Shown here: positions 15,192 through 24,413 of the stretch, in pieces | How the letters are laid out: every line of letters starts with the position of its first letter | How positions within the stretch are numbered: the first letter of the stretch is position 1 | Origin: Rhizocola hellebori | Lineage (GTDB): Bacteria > Actinomycetota > Actinomycetes > Mycobacteriales > Micromonosporaceae | DNA: 60,726 nt | Reading direction: 5' to 3' | Assembly: GCF_016862955.1 (NCBI RefSeq) | Contig: NZ_BONY01000055.1 | Coordinates: forward strand, 1-60,726 | The notes under the pieces: generated by a model | The model's input: only the letters and a program-made list of their open reading frames with translations | Database searches by the model: none | What the model was told of the DNA's origin: nothing | Translations under genes and position numbers: made by a program

Positions 15192-17280
15192 AGTCGTCGA
15201 ATCCCGGCGGGGCAGGGGTCGGCTTCGGCCTGGCCGGCAGCGACGATGCCAGTGTCAGCGCCGCTCGCAGCATCGGCAGTGCGACCAGCGCTGTGGCACC
15301 TTCGCCCAGGCCGGCTTTGAGGTCTACCAACGGGTTCAAGCCGAGCACGTCCGCCGCCGCCTTGGTGGTCGGATTTGAGCCGTAGTCGGCTATCGACGAC
15401 CAGAGTCGCGACTGGCTTCCCAAATCCCGTGCCAGAAGTGCCGCTGCCGTGCCGACCGGGCCGTCCAGCAGCACCGGCGTGCGCCTTGCCGTGGCGCCCA
15501 GGATGATTCCGGCGATGACCGCGAAGTCGGCGCCGCCCAGCTCGGCGAGGATGGTGTCCGCGTTCAGGTCGCAGTTCCGGCTGCGGTGCAAGGCATCGCG
15601 GGCGGTGGCCGCGCGCAGCATCCAGGAGCTGTCGTCGACTGTGCCGTCCGGCCCGACGATCCGGCCGAGCAACGCCGCGACCTCGCCGCCGGTGATCTTC
15701 GCGGTCACCGTGGCCGCGGTCGCCTCCGCGCCCGCGCCGCACGACCCGATGATGATCAGATCGGCTCCGCCGTCGACCGCCTCGTCTGTCAGCCGCCAGC
15801 CCTCTCGCAGCTGATCGGTGATCAGCTCTCGGGGTGAGGCTTCGCCATAGGCGATATCACCAGAGGTGGGAGTCTCCACCACCTTGACGGCGACCCCGTT
15901 TTCCGTGGCAAGCAGCCCGATCGGGCCCTCTCCACGGCGGGCCGCCTCCGCCACCGCGGCCGACGCCCGAACGTCGTCGCCGGCGGCGATGTTGCCCTCG
16001 TGGATGCCGTTGAGCAGAAACATCTGCGGCTTGCGCCACGTCACCGGCACCCCGCGGCCCTGTGTCCCGGCGGCGAAAACCACAACGCGTGCAAGGGAAC
16101 CGAGACCACTGCCTGGAATCTCCAAAGTGGACAGATGCGCCTCGGCGGCGGTGCGCGCCTCGTCATCGTGGATCGGCAGATCCATGCCCGGCCGGATATC
16201 GACTCCCAGCTGAACAATCGACAGGACCTGAGTCGACTCCCGGAGAACGTCTCCAGGCGGCTGGACAACCACCGCCGCGCCTGCATCGTCGGCCATGCCA
16301 TCCGGCGTCACCCAGGGCTGGTCGCCTTGCGCCGCCCCGAGCTGCCCACCTGAACCCTCTACCTCGGCCTGGCCCGCCGGCCCGGCTTGGTCGCTCTGGC
16401 CCGCCGGTTCAGGCTGGCCACCTTGGCCCGCTGCCGCGGCTTGGCCGCTCTGGCCCGCCGTTGCGGCTTGGTCGCTCTGGCCCGCCGGTTCAGGCTGGTC
16501 GCTTTGGCCCGCTGTCCCGGCTTGGCCGCTCTGGAGTGAAGGTTCGGGCTGGCTGCCCTGGCCCGCCTCTGAGGTGATCGCCGACGCGGCGCCGCCCGCG
16601 AGTCCAGCTGTCGCCGCGAGTGAGGGGGTGAGGATGGTGGGCGCTGCGATCGGGGGTGGCACCGACGCGTCGGGCAGCGGCGCCGCCTTGCGCGTGGCAA
16701 CGCCTGCTGCAACGCCTGTCACGGCAGGCGGTCGGGATGCGGCCGGGGCCGGCACGGGTGGTGGTGGCTTGAGGCGACTGGGCTGGCCGGCGATGATCAG
16801 GGTCACCTCGTCGCATACGGCGGCGACGGCCTGGTTCAGCTCGCCCAGCAGGTCGGCGAACGCCACACCGGCCGCGGTCGGTGGGACCACCGAGAGGCCG
16901 ACCTCGGGACTGACCAGGATCAGTGACGCCTGGCAGGAGCGGATCGCGTCCACCAGCTGGCTGACGAAGACGGAGGCGTCGGCCCGCCCGAGGATGGTGG
17001 CTGCCCAGCCGCCCAGGTCGTCGACCAGGACAGGCCATTGCGGGTCGGCCTTGCCGAGGGATTCGAGCAGCAGAGCCGGGTCGGCGCCGGTTTCGACGGT
17101 CTCCCAGGATGCCGGGCGGCGGAACCGGTGCGCCTCGACACGTTCGGCGAACGCGGAGTCGTCGGAGTGGGCCGCCGAGGCAATGTAGCGAACCTGCTGC
17201 GCCTGCGCTACCAAGGACTCCGCATATTCGCTCTTGCCAGAGCGGATTCCGCCCAGAATCAGTATCTTGCCACCGGCCAT
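15181..17280 (-). CDS. cobU-cobT: CobU-CobT fusion: adenosylcobinamide kinase/guanylyltransferase plus DMB phosphoribosyltransferase
   Basis: Residues 1-175 are CobU: P-loop GGIRSGKS (10-17), HRFRRPASWETVE with the guanylylated His51, and VSPEVGLSVVPP. Residues 176-320 are a low-complexity linker of Pro/Ala then repeated AGQSDQPEP-like units. Residues 320-699 align with CobT: AVIAGIILGATARR, LDGPVGTAAALL and the catalytic LGEG (Glu660). Other CobT signature loops are altered: GDHGV is replaced by AAGTQGRGV near 403, and GIGNTTAA by GAGAEATAA near 515. It might still make alpha-ribazole phosphate, or the domain may be modified. ATG 17280 has TAAGGT 6 nt upstream (leaderless), which argues against a cobalamin riboswitch leader. 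Confidence 0.9.
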   Translation of the reverse strand: MAGGKILILGGIRSGKSEYAESLVAQAQQVRYIASAAHSDDSAFAERVEAHRFRRPASWETVETGADPALLLESLGKADPQWPVLVDDLGGWAATILGRADASVFVSQLVDAIRSCQASLILVSPEVGLSVVPPTAAGVAFADLLGELNQAVAAVCDEVTLIIAGQPSRLKPPPPVPAPAASRPPAVTGVAAGVATRKAAPLPDASVPPPIAAPTILTPSLAATAGLAGGAASAITSEAGQGSQPEPSLQSGQAGTAGQSDQPEPAGQSDQAATAGQSGQAAAAGQGGQPEPAGQSDQAGPAGQAEVEGSGGQLGAAQGDQPWVTPDGMADDAGAAVVVQPPGDVLRESTQVLSIVQLGVDIRPGMDLPIHDDEARTAAEAHLSTLEIPGSGLGSLARVVVFAAGTQGRGVPVTWRKPQMFLLNGIHEGNIAAGDDVRASAAVAEAARRGEGPIGLLATENGVAVKVVETPTSGDIAYGEASPRELITDQLREGWRLTDEAVDGGADLIIIGSCGAGAEATAATVTAKITGGEVAALLGRIVGPDGTVDDSSWMLRAATARDALHRSRNCDLNADTILAELGGADFAVIAGIILGATARRTPVLLDGPVGTAAALLARDLGSQSRLWSSIADYGSNPTTKAAADVLGLNPLVDLKAGLGEGATALVALPMLRAALTLASSLPARPKPTPAPPGFDDFVG
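16366..16570. repeat. degenerate tandem repeats in the CobU-CobT linker
   Basis: Repeated blocks of the type TTGGCCGCTCTGGCCCGCC alternate on the plus strand and encode the Gly-Gln-Ser-Asp-Gln-rich linker on the minus strand. The array is imperfect but in frame. Confidence 0.7.
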
Positions 17281-17286
17281 GGCGAT

Positions 17287-17303
17287 ACCTTAACCACTAT
17301 CCT
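17287..17303. promoter_or_regulatory. back-to-back leaderless -10 elements
   Basis: On the minus strand, TAAGGT (17287-17292) lies 6 nt before the cobU-cobT ATG. On the plus strand, TATCCT (17298-17303) lies 7 nt before ATG 17311. Both promoters fit inside a 30-bp gap, so polymerases could not occupy both at once. Confidence 0.5.
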
Positions 17304-17310
17304 GATCGTC

Positions 17311-17502
17311 ATGACATGGAGCTGGCGCTACGAAGCCGAGGACGGCAAACCGATTAGCGGTCCGAACGAGGCCTTCAGCAGCCAGGCGGACGCCGAGTCC
17401 TACCTGGGGCAGACCTGGAAAGATCGGGTTGCCGACGGAGCCAACACGGCCATCCTCGTGGAGGATGACCGTGTCGAATACCGCATGAGCCTCGAGGCCT
17501 GA
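17311..17502 (+). CDS. small conserved protein, function unknown
   Basis: A 63-residue acidic soluble protein beginning MTWSWRYEAEDG. It contains SQADAESYLGQTWKDRVADGA and ends with an acidic beta-rich segment. The start is fixed by the leaderless -10 TATCCT 7 nt upstream; there is no Shine-Dalgarno sequence. I recognise the pattern as a widespread actinobacterial hypothetical but know no function. It is divergent from the cobalamin operon and ends 8 bp from the convergent aldo/keto reductase gene. Confidence 0.8.
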   Translation: MTWSWRYEAEDGKPISGPNEAFSSQADAESYLGQTWKDRVADGANTAILVEDDRVEYRMSLEA

Positions 17503-17510
17503 CCAAGCGC

Positions 17511-18515
17511 CTACCGGTGCGGCCGGCGCTCGGGGGAGACCGTCTTGGCGGGATCCCGCTCGACCACCGGCTCCACGATCTCATCGATCGCCTTCATCAG
17601 ATCGGAGTCGAGTTTGACTCCGCTCGCCTTCGCGTTGTCGTGGACCTGTTCGGGCCGCGAAGCTCCCACGATGGCCGAGGAGACGTTCGGGTTCTGCAGC
17701 ACCCACGCCACGGCGAGCTGTGCCATGGTGAGCCCGGTCTGCTCCGCCAACGGCTTGAGCAGCTGGACCCGCTCGAGCACGTCATCGCGAAGCCATGGCC
17801 CGACAAAGCCAGCGCCCGACTTGTCGTCGGTGGCCCGTGACCCCTCCGGCGGCGGTTGCCCCGGCAGGTACTTGCCGGTCAGCACCCCCTGCGCGATGGG
17901 CGACCAGACGATCTGGCCGAGCCCGAGCTCTTCGCTGGTCGGAACGACCTCGGCCTCGATGACCCGGTACAGCATCGAGTACTGGGGCTGGCTGGACACC
18001 AGCGGGATGCGCAGCTCTTTGGCCAGCGCGTGGGCGGCGCGGATCTCCGAGGCCTTCCATTCGGAAACCCCGATGTAGTGAGCTTTGCCGCTGTGGACCA
18101 CATCGGCGAACGCCGACATCGTCTCCTCGAGTGGGGTCGAGTAGTCGAAACGGTGCGCCTGGTACAGGTCCACGTAATCGGTCTGCAGCCGGGTCAGCGA
18201 ACCGTTGATCGACTCCATGATGTGCTTGCGGGACAGGCCGGCGTCGTTGCGGCCGGGACCGGTCGGCCAGAAGACCTTGGTGAAGATCTCCAAGCCCTCG
18301 CGGCGCTCGCCCTTGAGCGCCCGGCCCAGGACAGCCTCCGCGCGTGTGCCCGCGTAGACATCCGCAGTGTCGAAAGACGTTATGCCGCAATCGAGGGCCG
18401 CGCGCACGCAGGCGAGCGCGGCGTCCTCCTCGACCTGTGAACCATGCGTGATCCAGTTCCCGTACGAGATCTCGCTGACGAGCATGCCTGATCGGCCAAG
18501 GTGACGGAACTCCAT
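17511..18515 (-). CDS. aldo/keto reductase
   Basis: The 334-residue TIM-barrel enzyme begins MEFRHLGRSGMLVSEISYGNW and carries the catalytic tetrad Asp49, Tyr54, Lys80 and His121. The NADPH-binding end is seen in SSAIVGASRPEQVHDN. Closest resemblance is the AKR6/Kv-beta-like group. The physiological substrate is unknown. ATG 18515 has TAGGGT 8 nt upstream, slightly outside the 6-7 nt window seen at other leaderless starts here. Confidence 0.92.
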   Translation of the reverse strand: MEFRHLGRSGMLVSEISYGNWITHGSQVEEDAALACVRAALDCGITSFDTADVYAGTRAEAVLGRALKGERREGLEIFTKVFWPTGPGRNDAGLSRKHIMESINGSLTRLQTDYVDLYQAHRFDYSTPLEETMSAFADVVHSGKAHYIGVSEWKASEIRAAHALAKELRIPLVSSQPQYSMLYRVIEAEVVPTSEELGLGQIVWSPIAQGVLTGKYLPGQPPPEGSRATDDKSGAGFVGPWLRDDVLERVQLLKPLAEQTGLTMAQLAVAWVLQNPNVSSAIVGASRPEQVHDNAKASGVKLDSDLMKAIDEIVEPVVERDPAKTVSPERRPHR

Positions 18516-18540
18516 AAGGAACGACCCTAGCCCAAGGGCA

Positions 18541-21096
18541 TTACAAGACCGGCTTGGTGTCGGCCAGCAGCCGGTCGAGCTCCTCCATTACCGCTTGGCG
18601 GCTGGGCAGCACAGGATCGATGAACGGCCGTCCCTTGCGATCCAAGGCCCCCCACCTGCCCTCGTTCCCGGCGATGAGGAACGCGACCGGGTGGATGACC
18701 ACAGCCGGGTGCACCGGAGGAACGATCATGGTGCCCGATCGGTCCACGACGCCCTTGCGCCCGCTGGCGTCGATGATGGCGAGGCCTTCGTCGGAGAACC
18801 CGTCGACATAGCGGCCATCGGTCAGCGCGGTGGCGAATCCACTGAACTGGAACGGCAGCACGATGCGGCCCTGCTTGTCGACGGCGCCCCAGCCGCCCCG
18901 TTTCACCGCGGCCAGGCCCCGGCGGAACGGGCGGACATCTTCGAACCCGGTGGAAATGATCACGCGGCCAAACTTGTCGATGGCGATCCAACCGGCGCCG
19001 CCGTCCTTGGAGACCCAGGCCAGGCCCTCCGAGAACGAGCCGACTCCGCGCAGGCCCACATTTGAGTCGATGAGCTTCGATCCAGTCTCGTCGATCAGCT
19101 CCCACGCTTGGGTTTCCCGCCGCCGCACCCAGCCCACGCCGTCGCGGAACGGTTGCACATCGGCGAATGCCGGGGCGATCACCGTGCGGCCCTCGCTGTC
19201 GACAAATCCCCAGCACTGAACGCGTTCATCGAATTTGGGTACCGGAGCCTTGGCGACCTGAAGAATTTCCTCCCGCGAGCGCGGGTAAGGCCCCATCCCG
19301 TTCTCGGCGATCTTCAGTGAGACCGCGTCAAGCGCCAGCTCGGTGCGCGCGATCAGGTCCGGGTCCTCCACCTTGCGCAGCTCGAGCGCCGCCTCGAAGT
19401 GGTTGAACGCCTCCATGTAGCGGCCTTGGTCCAAACAGGACCGTCCCGCGTGCTCGTGCAGGGTGGCTCGCAGCCGGTCGGGCAGCTCACTGGAGTTGGC
19501 CTCCAGGAACAGCCGGTCGGCCTCGGCGAAGTCGCCACGCCACTGCAGCACGTGGGCGAGCCGTGCTTTCGCTATCGCTATGCGGCGCAGCTCACCGGTT
19601 GCCTCGGCGTGCACCAGCGCCATCTTGCCGTCGGAGAGCGCCTTGGTCAGCTCGCCGAGGATCCGCGAGACCACGGCCCGCAGGCTGAGCAACCGGGCGC
19701 GGCTGGCGTTGTCCGTGGCCGGCGTGAGCTTCTCGGTCAGCTTGTCGCGGATCTCGCGCAGCTCTTCCGGATTGTCGACCAGCTCCCGAAGCGTTTCCCG
19801 GTGGAAGCGCCATTCATAGCCGGCCAGCACCTGTTCCGGGTCGGGCCCGGTGTCCTCGGGCTCGATCGGCTCATCGGAAGCTGCCGCGGCGGCTTCGCTC
19901 GGCGTGACCGGCTCGGGTGCGTGCCCGCCGAGCTTGACGACGATCGGCGTGAGCATCGTGGGCGAGCTCAGCGCGGTGGCGGCGCCAGCGGCGCTTGAGG
20001 CCACCGGCAGGACGGTGTCGGGTGTGGCCACCACGGGCGTGGTCGGCGTCGCCGGGGAGACCGGGTTGGCTGAAACTGGCCGCACCGCCTCGACCGGCGC
20101 CGCGCTCGGGGACGGCATCGCTGTCACGGGAGCCGCTTCCGGCACGGGCGCTGTCCGCGGTGGGATCTGGCCGGGAGCGGCCGGCCGGCCGGGAACGCCT
20201 GGCGTGGCGAGACCGAGCTGCGCCGGCCCGTGCTGCCCTGGCATCTGCTGCCCGGCGTTCGGCTGGCCGTACTGACCGGCGGCGGGACCACCGTGCTGCC
20301 CGGCCATCGGCTGGCCCGGCGCGTGTCCTGCGACGGGCTGGCCGGCGGGGTGCTGCCCGGCCATCGGCTGGTGCTGTCCCGCGTTCGGCTGACCCGGAGC
20401 ACCGGGCGCACCTGGCCCGCCGTGCGGGGCGGGGTGTTGCCCGCCCACGGTCTGCAGGCCGGGGGAGGTCGGATTGTTCAGGCCGGGCACCGGCTGGCCA
20501 GGTCCGTGTGGGCCGGGCTGAGGACCGGCGGGGCGGCCGTAAACGTGGCCACCCGGCGAGGGTTGGGCCGGGCGTCCGGGCGGGACAGGGCCTTGCGCGC
20601 CGGGGCGGCCCGGCTGGCCCGGCTGGCCGTATTGCTGCGGCGGGCGCGGCGGACCCCAGTTCGGCGCACCGGGCGGCATGGGACCCGGCGGCATCGGCTG
20701 CCCCGGTTGGCCGGGTGGGCCTTGCGGCGGTCCACCGTGCTGGCCGGGCGGACCCTGCTGCGGGCCACCACGCTGGCCGGGCGGGCCCTGCGGCGGGCGG
20801 GGACCGTAAGGGCCGGGCTGCTGCTGCGGCGGGTAGGGCGGGCGGCCTTGCTGACCGGGCTGGCCCGGGTGCTGTTGCGGCCAGCCACCTGGCGGCATCG
20901 GCGGGCGCGGGCCCTGCTGCGGCGGCCGTGGCTGCTGGCCCTGGCCTTGCTGAGACGACGACGGCGGAGGGCCGGGCCTTACCGGGCCGGTCGGCTCCTC
21001 GTAACGCTGACCAGGCACAGAGGTGCGTGGTGCGGTAGGAGTTTCCGCCCACGCCGGTGCGCCCCGATGACGCTCCTCGGTACGCTCGTCCGCCAC
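18541..21096 (-). CDS. large WG-repeat protein with Pro/Gly/Gln-rich N-terminus
   Basis: Three regions are visible. The first 350 residues are dominated by Pro, Gly and Gln with repeated PGQ and GPPQGPPGQ units, and are expected to be disordered. A Val/Thr/Pro linker follows. Residues about 420-620 form a helical, TPR-like domain. The last 230 residues are WG/KWG-type beta repeats ([40 protein letters not shown]). No signal peptide or membrane helix is seen, so it is probably cytoplasmic. Start GTG 21096 is preferred (GTGAGG upstream, and VADERTEER as a plausible beginning); GTG 21156 is the alternative and would add 20 residues. Function is unknown; WG repeats usually mediate protein binding. 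Confidence 0.8.
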   Translation of the reverse strand: MADERTEERHRGAPAWAETPTAPRTSVPGQRYEEPTGPVRPGPPPSSSQQGQGQQPRPPQQGPRPPMPPGGWPQQHPGQPGQQGRPPYPPQQQPGPYGPRPPQGPPGQRGGPQQGPPGQHGGPPQGPPGQPGQPMPPGPMPPGAPNWGPPRPPQQYGQPGQPGRPGAQGPVPPGRPAQPSPGGHVYGRPAGPQPGPHGPGQPVPGLNNPTSPGLQTVGGQHPAPHGGPGAPGAPGQPNAGQHQPMAGQHPAGQPVAGHAPGQPMAGQHGGPAAGQYGQPNAGQQMPGQHGPAQLGLATPGVPGRPAAPGQIPPRTAPVPEAAPVTAMPSPSAAPVEAVRPVSANPVSPATPTTPVVATPDTVLPVASSAAGAATALSSPTMLTPIVVKLGGHAPEPVTPSEAAAAASDEPIEPEDTGPDPEQVLAGYEWRFHRETLRELVDNPEELREIRDKLTEKLTPATDNASRARLLSLRAVVSRILGELTKALSDGKMALVHAEATGELRRIAIAKARLAHVLQWRGDFAEADRLFLEANSSELPDRLRATLHEHAGRSCLDQGRYMEAFNHFEAALELRKVEDPDLIARTELALDAVSLKIAENGMGPYPRSREEILQVAKAPVPKFDERVQCWGFVDSEGRTVIAPAFADVQPFRDGVGWVRRRETQAWELIDETGSKLIDSNVGLRGVGSFSEGLAWVSKDGGAGWIAIDKFGRVIISTGFEDVRPFRRGLAAVKRGGWGAVDKQGRIVLPFQFSGFATALTDGRYVDGFSDEGLAIIDASGRKGVVDRSGTMIVPPVHPAVVIHPVAFLIAGNEGRWGALDRKGRPFIDPVLPSRQAVMEELDRLLADTKPVL

Positions 21097-21207
21097 TGGT
21101 GCCTCACTTGCCCTGTAAATAGCTGTCCCGTCGCCTCCGCGACCGGGTAAGGTCACCCGGCTCGTCGGCTTCGGAGAAAAGATGCGGTGCGAGAGGAGGG
21201 TACTCAG

Positions 21208-22059
21208 GTGGGCTTGGTCACCGCCACTACGGATCGCGTCACAATCCGAAACTTCGCCGAGTTCGCTTCACTAATCGGGGCAATTGCCGCATCTGGCTTC
21301 CGTCGCTTCTGGACCTATCGCCAGGCCACCGTGGCCGCGCTCGCGACCAACACGATGTTCGGGTTCTTGCGCACCTACGTCATGTTGGCCATGGCGGCGC
21401 TCACCCCGGTGGTGGCCGGCTATACCGGCCCACAGCTGGCCGCCTACGTCTGGACAGGGCAAGGCCTGCTTGGTGTCGTGATGCTCTGGGGCTACGCGGA
21501 TCTCGCGGACCGGATCCGGTCCGGGGACGTGGTCACCGACCTGCTGCGCCCGATCCATCCGGTCCTGAACTACCTCGCCGTCGACCTGGGCCGGGCCGCG
21601 CACGGGATGATCTTCCGGTTTCTCCCGCCGGTAGCGGTGGGGGTCATCGTCTTCGACATGTATCTGCCGCAGGATCTGAGCACCTATCCGCTGTTCGCGA
21701 TCTCGGTGCTGCTCGCAGTCATCGTTTGCTTCGCCTGCCGGTACCTGGTCAACGCCAGCGCATTCTGGCTGCTGGATCATCGAGGCGTCGTCATGGTGTG
21801 GCTGTTCGTCTCCGGATTGTTCGGCGGGCTCTACTTTCCGATCAGGTTCCTGCCGCAATGGGCGGCCCTGCTGATCTGGCTCGGTACCCCCGGCCCGTCG
21901 ATGTTGCAGGCGCCCATGGACATCTTCGTGGAGCGGGACCCCTTCCGAGTCCAGCTGGCGATAGTTGGGGTACAGGTCTTCTGGGCCGTGCTGATGCTCT
22001 GGGCCTGTCACGTCGTGCAGCGCCGCGCCGAGCGCAAGATGGTGATCCAGGGTGGGTGA
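21208..22059 (+). CDS. ABC-2 type exporter permease (COG4587-like)
   Basis: The 283-residue protein has six hydrophobic segments in the ABC-2 layout and resembles the DUF990 group that forms paired permeases. GTG 21208 is chosen because GGAGGG lies 7 nt upstream; GTG 21187 is upstream of that site. It overlaps the second permease by 8 bp, and the ATPase follows, so the three form a complete heterodimeric exporter. Its substrate is not known. Confidence 0.85.
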   Translation: MGLVTATTDRVTIRNFAEFASLIGAIAASGFRRFWTYRQATVAALATNTMFGFLRTYVMLAMAALTPVVAGYTGPQLAAYVWTGQGLLGVVMLWGYADLADRIRSGDVVTDLLRPIHPVLNYLAVDLGRAAHGMIFRFLPPVAVGVIVFDMYLPQDLSTYPLFAISVLLAVIVCFACRYLVNASAFWLLDHRGVVMVWLFVSGLFGGLYFPIRFLPQWAALLIWLGTPGPSMLQAPMDIFVERDPFRVQLAIVGVQVFWAVLMLWACHVVQRRAERKMVIQGG

Positions 22060-22855
22060 GTCACTTCGCATCTACGCGAAACTCGTTGGCGCGCAAGGGC
22101 GGGCGCAGGCCTCGTACCGGACGAGCTTCTGGCTGGACCTGATCGGCAGCTCGATCATCGTCGGCGCAGACCTGATCGCCGTCCTCGTGATCTTTTCGCG
22201 GGTCCCGGCGCTGGGCGGGTTCTCGATCAGCCAGACACTGGTCTTCTTCGGGATAGCCCTGACCGCGTTCTCCATAGCCGATCTGGTCGTCGGCAACATC
22301 GAGCGGATGCGCAACTACGTCCGGATGGGCACCCTCGACGCGATGTTGATCCGCCCCTTGGGCGTGCTGCCGCAGCTTCTCGCCAACGATGTGGGTTTCC
22401 GCCGGGCTGGGCGCGTGGTCTATGCCGGGGCGGTCTACGTGGTGGCGCTGTCCTATGCCGACATCGATTGGACGCCTGGCCGTGTCGTGCTCGTGGTTAG
22501 CGCCCCGCTCTTCGGCGCGGTCTTCTTCGCCGCGTTCTTCGTGGCGACCGCGACCGTGGCCATCTGGTGGGTGGAGTCCGGCGAGCTGGCGAACGCCTTG
22601 ACCTACGGCGGCAGGGATCTCACCTCCTATCCGATCTCCATCTACGGCGGCTGGTTCCGCAGGATGTTCGCTTTCGGGCTCGGGTTTGCTTTCGTGGCCT
22701 ACTACCCGGGCCTGGCCCTGCTCGGCGATCCGGATCCGCTGGGCGGGCCGGCGTGGCTGGGCTGGGCAAGCCCTTTGGTCGGGATCGCCGCGTCCGGGGT
22801 CGCGGCCTTGATCTGGCGCACCGGCGTGCGTCATTACAGGAGCACTGGGTCGTGA
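22052..22855 (+). CDS. ABC-2 type exporter permease (COG3694-like)
   Basis: This 267-residue second permease has six predicted membrane helices and an N-terminal amphipathic stretch (VGESLRIYAKLVGAQGRAQ). It pairs with the preceding permease. Its stop codon overlaps the GTG start of the ATPase gene (GTGA), which implies coupled translation and fixed subunit ratio. Confidence 0.85.
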   Translation: MGESLRIYAKLVGAQGRAQASYRTSFWLDLIGSSIIVGADLIAVLVIFSRVPALGGFSISQTLVFFGIALTAFSIADLVVGNIERMRNYVRMGTLDAMLIRPLGVLPQLLANDVGFRRAGRVVYAGAVYVVALSYADIDWTPGRVVLVVSAPLFGAVFFAAFFVATATVAIWWVESGELANALTYGGRDLTSYPISIYGGWFRRMFAFGLGFAFVAYYPGLALLGDPDPLGGPAWLGWASPLVGIAASGVAALIWRTGVRHYRSTGS

Positions 22856-23796
22856 AGGTCATCGAAGCCCGCGGTTTGCGCAAGGAATTCGTGGTCCGGG
22901 TCAAGGCCGGGGCCATCAGACGCCAGAAACGTGTCGTCGCCGCGGTGGACGGCGTCGACCTGGCCATCGAAAGAGGTGAGATGGTCGGCTATCTGGGCCC
23001 GAACGGGGCCGGAAAGTCGACCACCCTCAAGATGCTCACCGGCGTGCTCATGCCTTCCGGAGGTGACGTGCGCGTGTGCGGTTTCACGCCTGTGCCGCAG
23101 CGGGTGAAACTGGCTCGCCGGATAGGGGTCGTGTTCGGGCAGCGTTCGCAGCTGTGGTGGGACCTGCCCTTGGGCGACTCGTTCGACCTGTTGCGGCACA
23201 TCTACCGGGTGCCCGCGGCCGAGCACGCGCTTCGCCTCGATCGCTGCCGCGATCTGCTCGACCTCGACGCCTTCATGCAAACCCCGGTGCGGCAGCTCTC
23301 GCTCGGGCAGCGGATGCGCGGCGAGCTGACCGCAGCCCTGCTGCACGGGCCGGAGATCCTCTTCCTCGACGAGCCGACGATCGGCCTCGATGTGGTGAGC
23401 AAGCAGGCTGTGCGCGGTTTCCTCGCCGAGCTGGGGGAGAAGGGCGACACCACGATGATCCTGACCACCCATGATCTGGCCGACATTGAGCGACTCTGCC
23501 AGCGCATCGTGGTCATCGATCACGGCAGGGTGGTGCACGACGGCACGATCCAGGCCCTGCACGACCGATATCGCTCACGGCGCCGGGTGATCGCCGACTT
23601 CGATGAGCCCATCCAGACCGACATCCGGCTTCCTGGCGTGGAACTGGAGTCGAGCACCGGTACCAGGCTGATCTTCGCGGTCGACGAGGTAGGCCCGCTC
23701 ATCTCTCAGCTGACGCAGATCGGCTCGCTTCGCGATTTGAGCATCGCCGAGCCGGAGATCGAGGACGTGATCTCCCGGCTCTACCTGTCGAGCTAG
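22852..23796 (+). CDS. ABC transporter ATP-binding protein (COG4586-like)
   Basis: The 314-residue ATPase has Walker A GPNGAGKST, a Q-loop region (VVFGQRSQLWWDLP), the signature LSLGQRMRGEL, Walker B ILFLDEPTIGLD and a switch His in TTHDL. The signature Gly and Gln are present although LSGGQ reads LSLGQ, which is typical of COG4586 members. It powers the two permeases encoded upstream. The 3' end overlaps the convergent DUF3043 gene by 4 bp. Confidence 0.92.
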   Translation: MKVIEARGLRKEFVVRVKAGAIRRQKRVVAAVDGVDLAIERGEMVGYLGPNGAGKSTTLKMLTGVLMPSGGDVRVCGFTPVPQRVKLARRIGVVFGQRSQLWWDLPLGDSFDLLRHIYRVPAAEHALRLDRCRDLLDLDAFMQTPVRQLSLGQRMRGELTAALLHGPEILFLDEPTIGLDVVSKQAVRGFLAELGEKGDTTMILTTHDLADIERLCQRIVVIDHGRVVHDGTIQALHDRYRSRRRVIADFDEPIQTDIRLPGVELESSTGTRLIFAVDEVGPLISQLTQIGSLRDLSIAEPEIEDVISRLYLSS

Positions 23797-24395
23797 ATCT
23801 TGGCGCCGATCTGGACGCGCGTCTTCGGCATGCGCAGCCTGCGGAAGGAGATCGCGCGCATGATGCCGTAGAAGTAGAGCGAGCTCATCTTCTGGTCTGT
23901 CTTCGGGTGCCGCTCAGTGATCAGCTTCTTGATCCTGCGGCTGATGAACACGCTGTCCACGACCACGGCGAAGGCGAGCATGAACCAGATGATGTTCGCC
24001 GCGAGCACGACCGCATTGACACTGCGCACCTGGAGCAGGAACAGCAGCGGGAAGGCCCCGGCGAAGAAGTAGGGGCCGGCCGTGCGGCGGGAGTCGACGA
24101 TGTCGCGCACCAGCGCCCGCTCCGGGCCCTTGTCCCGGGGGAGCAGGTAACGCTCGTCACCGGCCTTCATCCCGGCGTAGGCCTCGGCCCGCTCGGCCTT
24201 CGACTTCTCGCGCGAGCGCTTCAGCGCCTCACGCCGGTTGGCCGGCGGCGGCTCGGCCTTGCGGCGCTGGGCCTCGGTGCGCTTCGGGGTGGCCTTGCCT
24301 TTGCTCGGCGTGTGCGAGCGCGAGACATGCACCACTTCCTCCTCGGCTGCAACAGCGGGGAGGTTGGTGTCGGATTTCTTCGAGAACAATGCCAC
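23793..24395 (-). CDS. DUF3043 family membrane protein
   Basis: The 200-residue protein has a long basic, charged N-terminal region (KGKATPKRTEAQRRKAEPPP and following residues) and two membrane helices near residues 135-175. A conserved GDERYLLPRDKGPERALVRD motif precedes the helices. It is the counterpart of mycobacterial Rv2206, next to the cob genes there too (from memory). The role is unknown. The GTG start at 24395 has TACCCT 6 nt upstream, another likely leaderless start. Confidence 0.85.
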   Translation of the reverse strand: MALFSKKSDTNLPAVAAEEEVVHVSRSHTPSKGKATPKRTEAQRRKAEPPPANRREALKRSREKSKAERAEAYAGMKAGDERYLLPRDKGPERALVRDIVDSRRTAGPYFFAGAFPLLFLLQVRSVNAVVLAANIIWFMLAFAVVVDSVFISRRIKKLITERHPKTDQKMSSLYFYGIMRAISFRRLRMPKTRVQIGAKI

Positions 24396-24401
24396 GGCGC
24401 A

Positions 24402-24407
24402 AGGGTA
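24402..24407 (-). promoter_or_regulatory. putative leaderless -10 element (TACCCT)
   Basis: TACCCT on the minus strand is followed by 6 nt and GTG 24395. It lies in the 18 bp between this gene and murA, so the DUF3043 gene may be transcribed apart from murA. Confidence 0.4.
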
Positions 24408-24413
24408 CTGGGT

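Noticed and set aside
16366-16570. CRISPR-like array
   Set aside because: The repeats are imperfect, contiguous, without unique spacers, and in frame with the CobU-CobT linker.
17281-17310. cobalamin riboswitch upstream of the B12 operon
   Set aside because: There are only 30 bp between divergent starts and a -10 lies 6 nt before the ATG, so there is no leader RNA.
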